Shown here: piece by piece, positions 10,732-20,922 of the stretch
How the letters are laid out: the number at the start of each line of letters is the position of its first letter
Numbering within the stretch: the first letter of the stretch is position 1
From: Schistocerca nitens
Taxonomy: Eukaryota; Arthropoda; Insecta; Orthoptera; Acrididae
Assembly (NCBI RefSeq): GCF_023898315.1
Contig: NC_064619.1
Location: 477,503,376-477,567,375, forward strand
DNA: 64,000 nt
Direction: 5' to 3'
Translations under genes and position numbers: made by a program
Notes under the pieces: model-generated
Seen by the model: the letters and a program-made list of their open reading frames with translations, nothing else
Database searches by the model: none
What the model was told of the DNA's origin: nothing

Positions 10732-12501
10732 CCCTCCTACTACAGAGATTTTTTTCATCTCTCTGAACACCACTGGGGTATATAGACCCTAGTTAACACT
10801 GGATATGAAACCAAACAAAACATCATTGGATACAATTGACTCAGAGAGAATAAATCACATTTTGGAAAAAAAAGCTTTTAAAAAAAGGGGAGCTATGATT
10901 TTATAATGTTATGTTGACCCCTGTGGTACTAGTAAGGGTGGAACAGCAGCTGATCTGAGAAACACTAACAGTGGTACAAAAATAAACAGAAAATAATGTT
11001 TTCATTGTTGCAGTTGTTACATAGAACAGCCGTTCAACACATCATTTATCATTCTATTTTCATAAATGTTACATTCAAGAAACACACAATTTAAGGTGGG
11101 ATCATATTGAACCCAGCAGTGCTCAGTGCAAAAACCATGAATAAATTTTATATTGAGGTTGTAAATATAAAAATGAACAAACATAATTGGATACAATTGA
11201 TTCAGAGTGAGAAAGTCATATATTTTGAAAACAAGGAAGGTATATACACTATGTGATCAGAAGTATCTGGACATCCCCAAAAACATACGTTTTTCATATT
11301 AGGTGCATTGTGCTGCAACCTACTGCCAGGTACTCCCTATCAGCAATCTGTCATTAAGCTACGTGACAGAGCAAACGGGGCACTCAGCAGATCTCCGAAC
11401 GTGGTCAGGTGATTGGGTGTCACTTGTGTCGTATGTCAGTATGCGAGATTTCCACACTCCTAAACATCCATAGGTCCACTGTTACAATGTGATAGTGAAG
11501 TGGAAATGCGAAGGGACATGTACAGCTCAAAAGCGTACAGCCCCCCATTTGTCGAATGACAGAGACCACTGACAGTTGAAGAGCTTTGTAATGTGTAGTA
11601 TGCAGACATCTATCCAGACCATCACCCAGGAATTCCATACTGCATCAGGATCCACTGCAAGTACTATGACGGTTAGATGGGAGGTAAGAAAACTTGGATT
11701 TTATAGTCGAGCAGCTGCTCATAAGCCACACATCACAGCAGTAAATGCCAAACGATGTCTCACTTGGTGTCAGGAGTGTAAACACTGGACGACTGAACAG
11801 TGGAAAACATTGTGTGGAATGACTAATCACAGTACACAGTTTGGCGATCCGATGGCAGGGTGTGGGTATGGCGAATGCCCAGTGAAAGTCCTCTGCCAGC
11901 GTGTGTAGTGCCAACAGTAAAACTGGTGGTGTTATGATGGAGAGGCTTGCACCATTTGTTGCTTTGCGTGGCACTATCACAGCACAGGCTTACATTGATG
12001 TTTTAAGCACCTTCTTGCTTCCCACTGTTGAAGAGCAATTCGGGGATGGCGATTGCATCTTTTAACACAATTGAACACCTTTTCATAATGCACGGCCTGT
12101 GGCAGAGTGGTTGCACAACAGTAACATCCATGTAATGGCCTGGCCTGCACGAAGTCTGGACGTGAACCCTATAGAACACCTTTGGGATGTTTTGGAATGC
12201 CAACTTTGTTCCAGCCCTCATCGACCTACATCATTATCTCTCCTCAATGCAACACTCTGTGAAGAGTGGGCTGCCATTTCCCGAGAAACCTTCCAGCACC
12301 TGATTGAACATATGCCTGCGAGAGTGGAAGCTGTCATCAGGGCTAAGGGTAGACCAACACCATATTGAATTCCAGCATTACTGATGGAGGGCGCCATGAA
12401 CTTGTAAGTCATTTTCAGCCAGGTGTCCAGATACTTTTGATCACATAGTGTCTATCCAGTGTGCTTATGGGGCCGTATTGACCCCAGTGGCACTTGGAGG
12501 G
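10732..12501. mobile_element. piggyBac-like non-autonomous element
   Basis: Flanked by TTAA on both sides (10728-10731 and 12502-12505) with ends CCCTCC...GGAGGG, the signature of TTAA-specific elements such as piggyBac. Subterminal inverted copies of CCACTGGGGT..A occur at the left (about 10771) and the right (CCCCAGTGG at 12482-12490). No transposase of that type is encoded. Most of its length is the Tc1 at 11247-12450, so without it the element is about 560 bp, a typical MITE size. The class is inferred from ends and target site only. Confidence 0.6.
11247..12450 (+). mobile_element. Tc1-like DNA transposon nested in the TTAA element
   Basis: Terminal inverted repeat CACTATGTGATCAGAAGTAT at 11247; its near complement ends at 12450. 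The left flank is TA; the right flank now reads TC. The + strand encodes a transposase middle part (KLGFYSRAAAHKPHIT, LTWCQECKHWT) at 11690-11800 and the C-terminal part WPARSLDVNPIEHLWDVLE at 12139-12196, continuing to ARVEAVIRAKGRPTPY (12368). The second and third catalytic blocks are separated by stops and frameshifts, so it is inactive. Confidence 0.85.
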
Positions 12502-12505
12502 TTAA

Positions 12506-13243
12506 ATTGGTTTGAAAATTCTTTGCCTCCAGGTTTAGAAAATCTGTTAGTAATTGTTCTTAATAATGTTTCATATCACCATGTTACAAAGAATAAGGTT
12601 ATAGTACTGTAGCACTGGCTGGACATTGCTGACACCAGTTTTCTCTAATGTGCAACACAGTTCGGGTTATGTTTGGGCAAGTGTTGAAATTAATTGCTAC
12701 AAAACACATTGTGTGCCTGTTATTCTTTCATTGGCAATGTAAAATCAACTGCCAACCCACTGCACCTGTGTTGCCCATAGCTGCACAACCGGTGACAGCT
12801 GATGTGACATTGCCATAGTGCCATGTGACAAATGTCAAATAACAAGTAGATTTAATTAGAGTGTAGATAGTGATGATCAGTTCTATGGTGAAAGGAACTT
12901 TGACTGACCCTAATAACTGTCTGGGTTACTAGTGATTCGCAAACCACATTTGACTGCAACAAACTCTTCCTCTTATGGGATTGTGCATTCAGAATGATTT
13001 ATCACCTGACTGCTTGTTATCAGCTTTTTTTTCCATGAAAAGGTATTAAGTACAGATGCTGTATAATTATATTCTGGTTTTCATTAACTTCTTGTCTAAC
13101 AGAAGACACACAGCATGCAATTCCTGAATATGAGCATGAAAATGTCTGAATAATTAAAAATGTATTAAGATCTGAATTTTGCTGTATTGTTTCAGACAGA
13201 TCTGTGGTTCGTTGTAACTCTGTCCTTCAATATGTAATTTCAG
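12506..13243. other. 3' part of the first visible Dlic intron
   Basis: No repeat class recognised. It ends in the pyrimidine-rich stretch and acceptor CAATATGTAATTTCAG of the next Dlic exon. Confidence 0.5.
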
Positions 13244-13413
13244 ATGTGAAGAAGTGGCAGGATTATATGGAACCTGGTGACGAGCTCGAACAAGGGTCCC
13301 CAATGAAACGAACTTCTCGAAATCTGGAGGAAGACGCAAATGATATATTACCCTTGGGTGAAGGAGTCCTCACCCGGAATCTTGGTTTAGATGTTGTAGT
13401 TGTTATTACAAAG
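13244..13413 (+). CDS. Dlic: Dlic exon: [10 protein letters not shown] to VVVVITK
   Basis: It starts in phase 1 after ATTTCAG, reading [19 protein letters not shown], then a linker ([11 protein letters not shown]), then [20 protein letters not shown] and the strand leading to ITK. Human LIC1 has FQEYVEPGEDFPASPQRR and VVLPLGADTLTHNLGIPVLV at the same place. The donor AAG|GTAAAA at 13414 leaves phase 0. Only 85 bp separate it from the next exon, in contrast to the 11-kb intron upstream. The SP and RT residues in the linker resemble phosphorylation-type sites of LICs, but that is only suggestive. Confidence 0.93.
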
Positions 13414-13498
13414 GTAAAAGAATGCATTTCTTCCTGCTTAATATTTTTAATTGAAGCCTGTATTTTTATAGCGATTGGAACTTTCCATTTTCCTGCAG

Positions 13499-13728
13499 AC
13501 GGATTATATGACTACACTAGAAAAAGATTTTGATTACCGGGATGAGCACTTTGATTTTATGCAGCAGTGGATCCGACGGTTTTGTCTGCAGCATGGTGCA
13601 GCTCTATTTTACACATCAGCTAAAGAAGATAAAAATTGTGATTTGCTTTATAAATATCTCACACACAGAATTTATGGATTTCCATTTCGCACTCCAGCTC
13701 TTGTTGTGGAGAAAGATGCAGTATTAAT
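13499..13728 (+). CDS. Dlic: Dlic exon: end of the GTPase-like domain
   Basis: After the acceptor TTTTCCTGCAG the frame reads [20 protein letters not shown], then [40 protein letters not shown] and VVEKDAVLI, with the last codon split 2+1 across the following intron. This matches LIC proteins closely (human [44 protein letters not shown]). The donor AT|GTAAGT at 13729 is strong. The next exon is 25 kb away. A mariner remnant starts only 25 bp beyond the donor. Confidence 0.95.
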
Positions 13729-13753
13729 GTAAGTACCAATGAAACCATTTATA

Positions 13754-14418
13754 TGAGGGTGTGTTGAAAAATAATGCCTCCAAATTTTTTGTGTGAAAAC
13801 TTGTAAGGCTTTTCAAATAAAACAATGTTGTTAACGTTCTACATCTTTGTTCTTCATATCTACATATTTCTCAATGTAGCTACCCTGGCGACAGATGCAT
13901 TTCTCCCATTGAAAGACCAGTTTGCTGATACTGTCACTGTAGAATATTTGACTTTGTTCATGGAGCCACTACTTCACCTCTGCTTTCAGCACATCATCAC
14001 TATCAAAGTGAAGTCCTTGAAGGTGGTCTTATAAGTTTTGGAAACCGATGTAAATCAGATGGGGCCAAGTTGGGGCTGGGGCCAAGTTGGGGCTTTGAGG
14101 ATGATCAGTGACAATGAAATCAGGGCGCCACATTGTTAACAATGTCACAGTACTTGTATGCGGTTTTGCATTCTCACGGTGGTGATGTTCCATGTGTGTT
14201 TGGACAAACTCTTTGAATCTGTGTGATCATTTTTCTCACCCACTGACATACACCATCATGTTACATATTACAACTTGGAGTCTTCCAGTAGCAGAGGGTT
14301 GCGCTTTACGTCAACGAAGCAGGAAATTAACCAAGTAATATGCACGACATGTAATACCTCAACCATTATTGAAAATAAAATAAAATATGTGGAAGCATTA
14401 CTTTTCACTGCGCCCTCC
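13754..14418 (-). mobile_element. mariner-type remnant just after a Dlic exon
   Basis: Inverted ends (left TGAGGGTG.. with AATAATGCCTCCA, right the complement with GTAATGCTTCCACA) lie between TA dinucleotides at 13752-13753 and 14419-14420. On the minus strand a degenerate transposase gives ENAKPHTS (second Asp block) and SPNLAPSDLHRFPKL (third Asp block), followed by FVHGATTS-like C-terminal sequence in broken frames. At 665 bp it is about half the length of a complete mariner (about 1.3 kb). A tandem TGGGGCCAAGTTGGGGCT duplication interrupts the SPxLAPSD block. Confidence 0.7.
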
Positions 14419-14419
14419 T

Positions 14420-14815
14420 ATGTTATTGTCAGTCCTTATTGAAGCTGAATGCCATGTTTTCATTCTGAATTATATATAGGCACAAAACAAATACTGCTGT
14501 TGATATTGTTACTTTGAAAACATTTATGTGCAGCATTTGTGGATTATTATTAGATTTTAATGCATACATGTACGGAATAATTGTGGACATCTACTCAAAG
14601 ATAGAATACACCTCAAATATGTTCTGATTGGTAATATTGGGCAGGGATTGAAAAGAACGTAAAAGTTTCGAGCAAACAGTAATAGCAGTGTGGCAGAGAA
14701 TGTTGAACTAAGTAAAACTATTCATAAATATCTTTGAGAGTGTGTGAGAAGTTACAATGAAAATTATGTAAGAGAAACAATGGAAAAAAGAAAAAGCAGC
14801 AATTAGTATAGGGTA
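14420..14815. other. Intronic sequence, nothing recognised
   Basis: AT-rich stretch between the mariner and PLE-3 with no identifiable feature. Confidence 0.4.
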
Positions 14816-14816
14816 G

Positions 14817-15721
14817 ACATAACATTTCATTGTACAAGGATAATTACAGTCATTGAAAGCTTCAGTGAGATCCTCAGTATATTTCTAGAGGGACTGCTAG
14901 TCACTGCAGATGCAACAACCACAGTTGGCTAGGCTGTACGGACAGGTCTTCTTGGTATGGAATGGGTGGCAGCTGTCAAAGTGGAGGTATTGCTGGTGGT
15001 TAGTAGGTTTGATATGGACAGAGGTACTGATGTAGCCATTTCGAGTTGGAGATCAACATCTAAGAAGGTGGCTTCTTGGGTTGAGTAGGACCAGGTGAAG
15101 CAAATGGAGGAGAAGTTGTTCAGGTTCTGGAGGAATGTGAATAGGGTGTCCTCACCTTCAATCCATATCACAAAGATGTAATCAATGAATCTGAACCAGG
15201 CGAGGGGTTTAGGATTCTAGGTTTTTAGGAAAGATTCTTCTATATGGCCCATTAATAGGTTGGCACAGGATGGTACCATGTGGGTACCCATAGCCGTACC
15301 TGGATCTGTTCATAGGTGATGCCTTCAAAGGAGAAGTAATTATGGGTGAGGATATAGTTGGTCATGGGGACTAGGAAGGAGGGTATTGGTTTCGAATCCA
15401 TCGGGCTTTGGGAAACGTAGTGGCCAATAGCAGAGGTACTGATGTAGCCATTTCGAGTTGGAGATCAACATCTAAGAAGGTGGCTTCTTGGGTTGAGTAG
15501 GACATGGGCATTAGGAATATTAGTGTACAGGGAGGTGGCATGAATAATGACGAGCAGGGCACCGTGTGGTAAAATGATAGGAATGGTGGAGTGTCAATGG
15601 AGGAAACGGTTGGTATCTTTTATATAGGAGAGGAGGGTAGGTTCCGGGTAATGGGTTAAACGAGATCAGAGTGTCTCTCTGTGAGGCACAGTAACCGGAC
15701 ACAATGAGGTTCCCTAACCAC
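14817..15721 (-). mobile_element. PLE-3, inverted 5' arm (reverse transcriptase part)
   Basis: The minus strand encodes Penelope-type RT: ATSLYTNIP near 15550, AMGT.MVPSCANLLMGHIEE near 15290, a FIDYIFVIW box near 15180 (normally F/Y-I/V-DD, so a catalytic Asp is lost), then FTWSYSTQEATFLDVDL. Stops and frameshifts are common. A 73-bp segment (15019-15091) is repeated exactly at 15431-15503, out of place in the RT frame. The outer 100 bp (14817-14935) is an inverted copy of 15722-15838, which marks the head-to-head junction with the + arm. Confidence 0.75.
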
Positions 15722-16221
15722 CCAGGACGCTACTTGTGGTTGTTGCATCTGCAGTGACAAGCAGTCCCTCTAGAAATATACCGAGGGTCTCACTGTAACT
15801 TTCATTGACCTTCATTATCCTCCCGACCTTGTACAAAAACAAATTTCCTGTGCCTTATCTTTCCAGTCTACCACAACCTTCCGAAGTTCCACATCTGGCC
15901 ACAGAGGAGCATTCTCCTCGTAACTCAGTACCACCCAGGACTGGAGCAACTGAATTACATTCTCCGCCAGGGTTTCGATTACCTCTCGCCATACCCTGAA
16001 GTGAGAAATGACCTGCTTACTATCCTTCTCACCCCTCCCACAGTAATATTCCACCGTCCACAGAACCTACACAAGATACTCATCCATTCTTACACTCCCC
16101 TGCTCCCAATCCCCTACCTCGGGTCTCATGACACTGTAATAGATCTAGATGCAAGACCTGTCCCACACATCCTCCCACCACCATCTACTCTAGTCCGGTC
16201 ACTAACATCACCTATCCCATC
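15722..16221 (+). mobile_element. PLE-3, + strand arm, first part
   Basis: Same element type as 59090-59480: LVTQYHPGLEQLNYILRQGF, DYLSPYPEVRNDLLTILL and HKILIHSYTPLLPIPYLGS correspond to the region between RT and GIY-YIG of PLE-1. The element stops at 16221 with ACCTATCCCATC and resumes at 30601 with the same 12 bases, followed by AAAGGCAGGGC, which PLE-1 shows uninterrupted (GATCAAAGGCAGAGC). LINE-A therefore inserted here, producing a target-site duplication. Confidence 0.85.
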
Positions 16222-16877
16222 CCCCCCAGGGGGTCCACAACTCTTTTGTGGATACGTGCGTAGCGAGCACGGGACCCTGAGCTAATGTGGCCTTCCTTCC
16301 TTTCCGGGCTGCATACCTTCCCTCTCCACATCCTTCCCCATCCCCCATCTTCGCCCCCCCCCTCTCTTCTCTGGCTCTTTCCTTCCCTTTCTCCCCGTCT
16401 GGGAGTATGGTATGTGCCTACGTCCGGAGATGGACGCTTGAAACAGTAACAAATTCTTTGCTTTCTCCGCTTGCAAGTCTTCGTCCTTCTTCTGTCCTTC
16501 TCTTTTCCTTACCTCTTCTCTTTGCCCTTTTCTCTTCTGCGGCGTTTGAGACCCCTCTTCTTTCCTTTCCCTTTCTCTTTTTTCCTCCCTGTGTGTGACT
16601 GAAGGCCGACCCACGCATTTCTATGCGTAGCCGGTGACGGGGTAACGCGTAATTCCCCGCCCCGGGTAGACAGGTAGGACACGTACGTATCCCCTGGTAA
16701 CGGCCCTGCCCAGGGAGGGGTGATTACCCGAGCTGATACCTTCCGAAAGTGCCGATTGGTCCCTCCATCCGTTTGTCGGGAGGTGTGACCTGAGGTGTGA
16801 ACAATCACCTAAGGCGGGAGTGCCCTCAGAGAGGGCCCCCTCAAGGGAGGAGCGTGCCATTGGAGACGCCGGTAATC

Positions 16878-17684
16878 ATGGGGGATTCTTCCGCAATGGT
16901 TTCCTCACCCTCCACTATGTCCGCTCACAAGTGTAAGTTCACTGAGTCTCAGCCACAGACAGTTCTTCCATCGTTGCCACTGTTCCTTGTTGTTTCTCGG
17001 TCTGACGAAGGTCACGACTTCTCCACGGTCAACCCTTTAATTATTCAGAAAGGTGTCGACGCAATTGCAGGTCCTGTAAAGTCTTGTTCCAGATTATGGA
17101 ATGGCACCTTATTGTTAGAAACAGTCAGTGCCCTTCAGGCACAAAAATTGCTGCGTACTTCACTGCTCCACACCTTCCCTGCCCGGATTGAAGCGCACCG
17201 CACTTTAAATTCCTCACGTGGAGTCGTTTATACACGCTCCCTCGACAGATTGTCTGACGAGGAAATTCAGCACTACTTGTCTGACCAGGGTGTAACAGCT
17301 GTTCATAGAGTTATGAAAAGGGTTGACACGAACATCATTCCAACCCGCACTATCTTCTTGACATTTGACAAAGTTCAACTCCCATCGAAAATCAAAGCAG
17401 GCTATGAGATAATTTCCGTTCGCCCTTACATCCCAAACCCTACGCGTTGCTATCGGTGTCGGCGGTTCAATCACACCAGCCAGTCCTGTTCCAGTCCGGC
17501 CAGATGTGTTACGTGTGGCAAGGATGCCCATGAGGGTGCTTGTCCACCTCCATCCCCTCGCTGCATCAACTGTATGGGTGACCACGCTGTTTCCTCTCGA
17601 GATTGCCCCATTTTTAAAGACGAAAAGCTCATCCAGGAAATCAGAGTGAAGGAAAAGGTGCCGACCTTTGCTACTCGAAAATTA
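16878..17684 (+). pseudogene. LINE-A ORF1 (gag-like, CCHC), 5' part
   Basis: The frame opens with MGDSSAMVSSPSTMSAHKCK at the ATG at 16878, equivalent to LINE-B 22343. It contains an N-terminal RNA-binding region and three zinc knuckles: CYRCRRFNHTSQSC, CVTCGKDAHEGAC and CINCMGDHAVSSRDC. In LINEs ORF1p binds the element's RNA. The frame is intact for 269 codons until the CACTG transposon inserts after AAA TTA (17682-17684). It continues in the same frame at 20307. No stop or shift is seen in this half. Confidence 0.9.
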
Positions 17685-20303
17685 CACTGTTTGACATGGG
17701 TTCTATTTCTGATATTAAAGTATGTGCTTCTAGACCATATTACCGTGGGAAATTCAAATATGTAAAGAAAATATCGTTGTCAGGGATACTTTTTATGTAA
17801 TATCTATATATATGTATATTCACAATTCATGGCAAACACAGAGACGTTATAGAGAAATACGGGTATGTTGCCGCATCCAGTAGTGATAGGACGTGACAAT
17901 TTCTTGTGCAGCAGCAGGTGGGAAGAATCAGACATCATTAGGTTATCCCCCGCCACACCTATGTCATTAAGACCACCTGAAACATCTCATTAACTCGAAC
18001 GGCGACAGCCGGTCGCTGCCTCGGCAGTAAAGCTTCACGCCTCCTAGGGGCAGGTGCATCGAGTTTACAACAGTGGTGTTAGCCGCAATTTGTGTGTCTT
18101 AACGAGTGGGTGTTTTGGCTGACAAGTAACTGTCTGTCATATTTCTGAGCACGGTTGAATTTCTTAGTTCCTGTGTGTAAACTGATTGAGCCTGGTGCTG
18201 AAGGTAAAACAACTGCTTGTTTTTACACAGCAGCGTTCCTCTAGTTCCCTACTATTAATTTAATACAGGTGTATTACCAAAGTGGTATTTTTAAATTTGT
18301 AGAAATGCCACATCGTCGTGGATGTCGATATGAGCCAGACAACTTCTGTTACATCTGTGGGAAGTTCACTTTTGCCAGAAATAGGAAGAAAATTTCTTCA
18401 GTCATAAAGAAAGCAGACAAACATTACTTTGGAGTAGCGGTAGGAGACAAAGATAAAGAATGGGCACCACATTTCTGTTGTGCTACATGTTACTGCAAAC
18501 TAATTCAGTGGTGGAAAGGTAAAGAGAATGTGGCATTGTTTGCTGTTCCCATGGTGTGGAGGGAGCCTAAGGACCATGTTACTGATTATTTCTGTCTAAC
18601 AAAAATTCAGGGTTTTACAAACAAAAAGTCGAAGAGGCACATTGTTTATCCAGATGTGCCTTCAGCGAGAATGCCAGCGCAGCATTCCGACAACCTTCCA
18701 GTACCTTCAAGAGCTCGAGGTCAAATTCCGAGTGACAGTAAAATAAGTAGTACTGAAGAAATCACAGATGATTCTTTATATCACTGCACAAGTGAGTCAT
18801 CACCACATTTATTAACACAGGCAGATTTAAATGATTTAGTATGTGATCTAGGACTAAGTAAACAAAAGGCACAGCTGCTTGGTTCAAGATTACAAGAGTA
18901 TAATCTACTGCACCAAAGTACTAAAATCAGTGTGTTCAGGCACAGAGAACATTCCTTTATTTCTTATTTTTCAACTGATGAAGCACTGACATTTTGCAAT
19001 GACGTTGCTGGCCTGATGAAAGTGCTGAACTTCACTTATATTTCACAGGAGTGGAGACTTTTCATAGATGCATCGAAAACAAGTCTGAAGGGTGTTTTGC
19101 TCCATAACGGAAATAAAATACCCTCTGTTCCAGTAGCTTACGCTAGTTTGACAAAAGAGAATTACGAATTCATACAAAGGATGCTAAATTCATTAAAATA
19201 CAATGAACACAAATGGAAAATATGTGCAGATTTCAAGGTAATTGCTATGGCACTTGGAATGCAACAAGACTACACAAAGTACGTCTGTTTTCTTTGCGAG
19301 TGGGATAGTCGAGACCGAAATTCACACTACATGAAAAAGAAATGGTCTAGGCGAAGACGGAAAGTTGGCGAAAAAAATGTACAACGTGAAAGTCTGGTAG
19401 CTCCTGAATATATACTACTTCCGCCGCTTCACATCAAACTTGGCCTGATGAAACAATTCGTGAAGGCCATGGATCCAACAGGCTGTGGGTTTGCATATCT
19501 AGCTACCAAATTCCCCCGTCTTTCAGCTGCAAAAATAAAGGAAGGTGTATTTGTGGGCCCACAAATCAGGGAGCTGCAGAAAGGTGCAAATTTCGAAGCA
19601 TGTTTAACTGATAAAGTAAAAACCGCATGGGACTGTTTCAAGATGGTGTCGGAAAACATCCTCGGAAGGAGAAGAGCTACTAACTACAAAGCAATGGTGA
19701 AGGATATGATCAAATCATATCAGGATTTGGGGTGCAATATATCTTTGAAGGTACATACGATGGACTCTCATCTGGACTACTTCACAGATAGTTGTAGTGA
19801 CGTATCAGATGAACATGGGGAAAGATTCCATAAAGATATTTCTACCATAGAAAGGCGCTATGAAGGGAAGTGGGTACCTTCTATGTTAGCAGATTATTGC
19901 TGGACTATCATTCGAGAGAAGAAAGATTCACAATACAAGAGAAAAAATTGATGTGCATTACAAGGCAGTGGCTCATTGTTTGTCAATTTTCTGTAATTTC
20001 TCATGTCAAATAAATTCTTCAAAGTGTATACACAAAGGTTACTGTGTTATATGTTAGATCCCACCCTCCATTAATGTGATGAACTTATAACATCATAAAG
20101 ATGTGCATTTGTTTATCGAATTTCACCTCACGTTTGCTGCCCTACATCAGAATCTGAAAAGAGAAATAAAATTGCGATTACTCGTAAACTATCCCTGACA
20201 GAAAGAAACCAAAAACAGTTTTCAATTCAGCATTCAAAATACAACTAGGATCACAATATTTTTTATCAGAAATAGAAAAAAAGGTTTTTTTTGTAGAACA
20301 GTG
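17685..20303 (+). mobile_element. CACTG...CAGTG DNA transposon (CMC/RAG1-like) with intact ORF
   Basis: 2619-bp element inserted in LINE-A ORF1. The ends are CACTGTT...AACAGTG, flanked by TTA on both sides (17682-17684, 20304-20306). Excising one TTA and the element restores the gag reading frame (R-K-L-F-A-S as in LINE-B), which verifies the borders. Further inverted repeats are TTCTATTTCTGATA (17701-17714) with its exact complement at 20264-20277, and TGTCAGGGATA (17778-17788) with its complement at 20190-20200. One large ORF is inside (18305-19951). CAC ends, a 3-bp duplication and the protein architecture fit the CMC group (EnSpm/CACTA, Chapaev3); other groups with CAC ends, such as Transib, use 5-bp duplications. 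Superfamily is inferred; the borders are seen. Confidence 0.85.
18305..19951 (+). CDS. Putative RAG1/CMC-type DDE transposase, 548 aa, intact
   Basis: The start is placed at the ATG of MPHRRG; the frame is open 12 codons upstream from a GTG. N-terminal cysteine clusters: C15-x2-C18 and, after about 40 residues, HFCCATC (C58/C59, C62). Candidate catalytic core: D255 in RLFIDASK, D309 in KICADFK, C328-x2-C331 (CFLC), H484-x4-H489 (HTMDSH), then E503/E506 in SDEHGERFH. In mouse RAG1 the order is D600, D708, C727-x2-C730, H937-x4-H942, E962; the 19-residue step from second D to first C is the same. I recall close relatives as hypothetical proteins in Hydra and aphids (TDCYFCLTNI, DEHGERFHQDI), here with DYFCLTKI. 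Possible acceptor TTTAATACAG before 18269 suggests a 5' exon. Polyadenylation-like AATAAA at 20008. Transposase function is inferred from architecture and context. Confidence 0.75.
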   Translation: MPHRRGCRYEPDNFCYICGKFTFARNRKKISSVIKKADKHYFGVAVGDKDKEWAPHFCCATCYCKLIQWWKGKENVALFAVPMVWREPKDHVTDYFCLTKIQGFTNKKSKRHIVYPDVPSARMPAQHSDNLPVPSRARGQIPSDSKISSTEEITDDSLYHCTSESSPHLLTQADLNDLVCDLGLSKQKAQLLGSRLQEYNLLHQSTKISVFRHREHSFISYFSTDEALTFCNDVAGLMKVLNFTYISQEWRLFIDASKTSLKGVLLHNGNKIPSVPVAYASLTKENYEFIQRMLNSLKYNEHKWKICADFKVIAMALGMQQDYTKYVCFLCEWDSRDRNSHYMKKKWSRRRRKVGEKNVQRESLVAPEYILLPPLHIKLGLMKQFVKAMDPTGCGFAYLATKFPRLSAAKIKEGVFVGPQIRELQKGANFEACLTDKVKTAWDCFKMVSENILGRRRATNYKAMVKDMIKSYQDLGCNISLKVHTMDSHLDYFTDSCSDVSDEHGERFHKDISTIERRYEGKWVPSMLADYCWTIIREKKDSQYKRKN

Positions 20304-20306
20304 TTA

Positions 20307-20882
20307 TTCGCCAGTCGACAGCCCGCCGTGCCTCAGACAGGAAAATACAGCACTGTCCTTGCTTCTCCTCGGCCAACAAAGGAGGCGGCCACGCAGACTT
20401 GCGACCTCACCTTTAGTACCACGGTCGTCAGATCGGCCAGCGCAAAGATCGCCCGTTCAACCTCACCACTTTCGCCTGCCCACTCTATGGCTCACCCTTC
20501 ATCGGGTTCTGCTAAATCTCGAGCCCAAAAGTCAGACACCAAGACTTCGAAAAAAGAGCATACTCGTGAAGATGTTTTACGTACCCCAACTTCACAACCA
20601 TCGGTGCCTCCTTCATCTAAACATCATATTTCCAAGAAGGCTAATAAGAAGCCCAGTTTATATTCTTCTCCACCAAGGCGTGTCCCATCTACAGCACCAC
20701 CTGGTGGAAATCGCCCTCGGCCATCTTCTGTGTCGCCGAGGCGCACTGCTGGCGGCCGATCAACCGGCCGATCGCTGGTGGCAGGAGCTGCTCCTGAACA
20801 ACCTATGGATCAGGATCTTCTGCCTTCGGCTGAATGCCATTCCATGCTGTCGGTCGCAAGCTCTGAGCAGTCGTTGAGTTGA
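20307..20882 (+). pseudogene. LINE-A ORF1, 3' part
   Basis: Continuation of the ORF1 frame after the TTA duplication: FASRQPAVPQTGKYSTVLAS, then ATQTCDLTFSTTVV and ASAKIARSTSPLSP, a Ser/Pro/Lys-rich tail and a stop at 20880-20882. It aligns with LINE-B ORF1 residues after the zinc knuckles. Together with 16878-17684 it would be 460 codons against 436 in LINE-B. The basic, proline-rich tail is typical of low-complexity C-termini of LINE ORF1 proteins. Confidence 0.85.
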
Positions 20883-20922
20883 CGGCAACCTTGGTCACAT
20901 TCCTCCATTTTCTGTTTACCCT

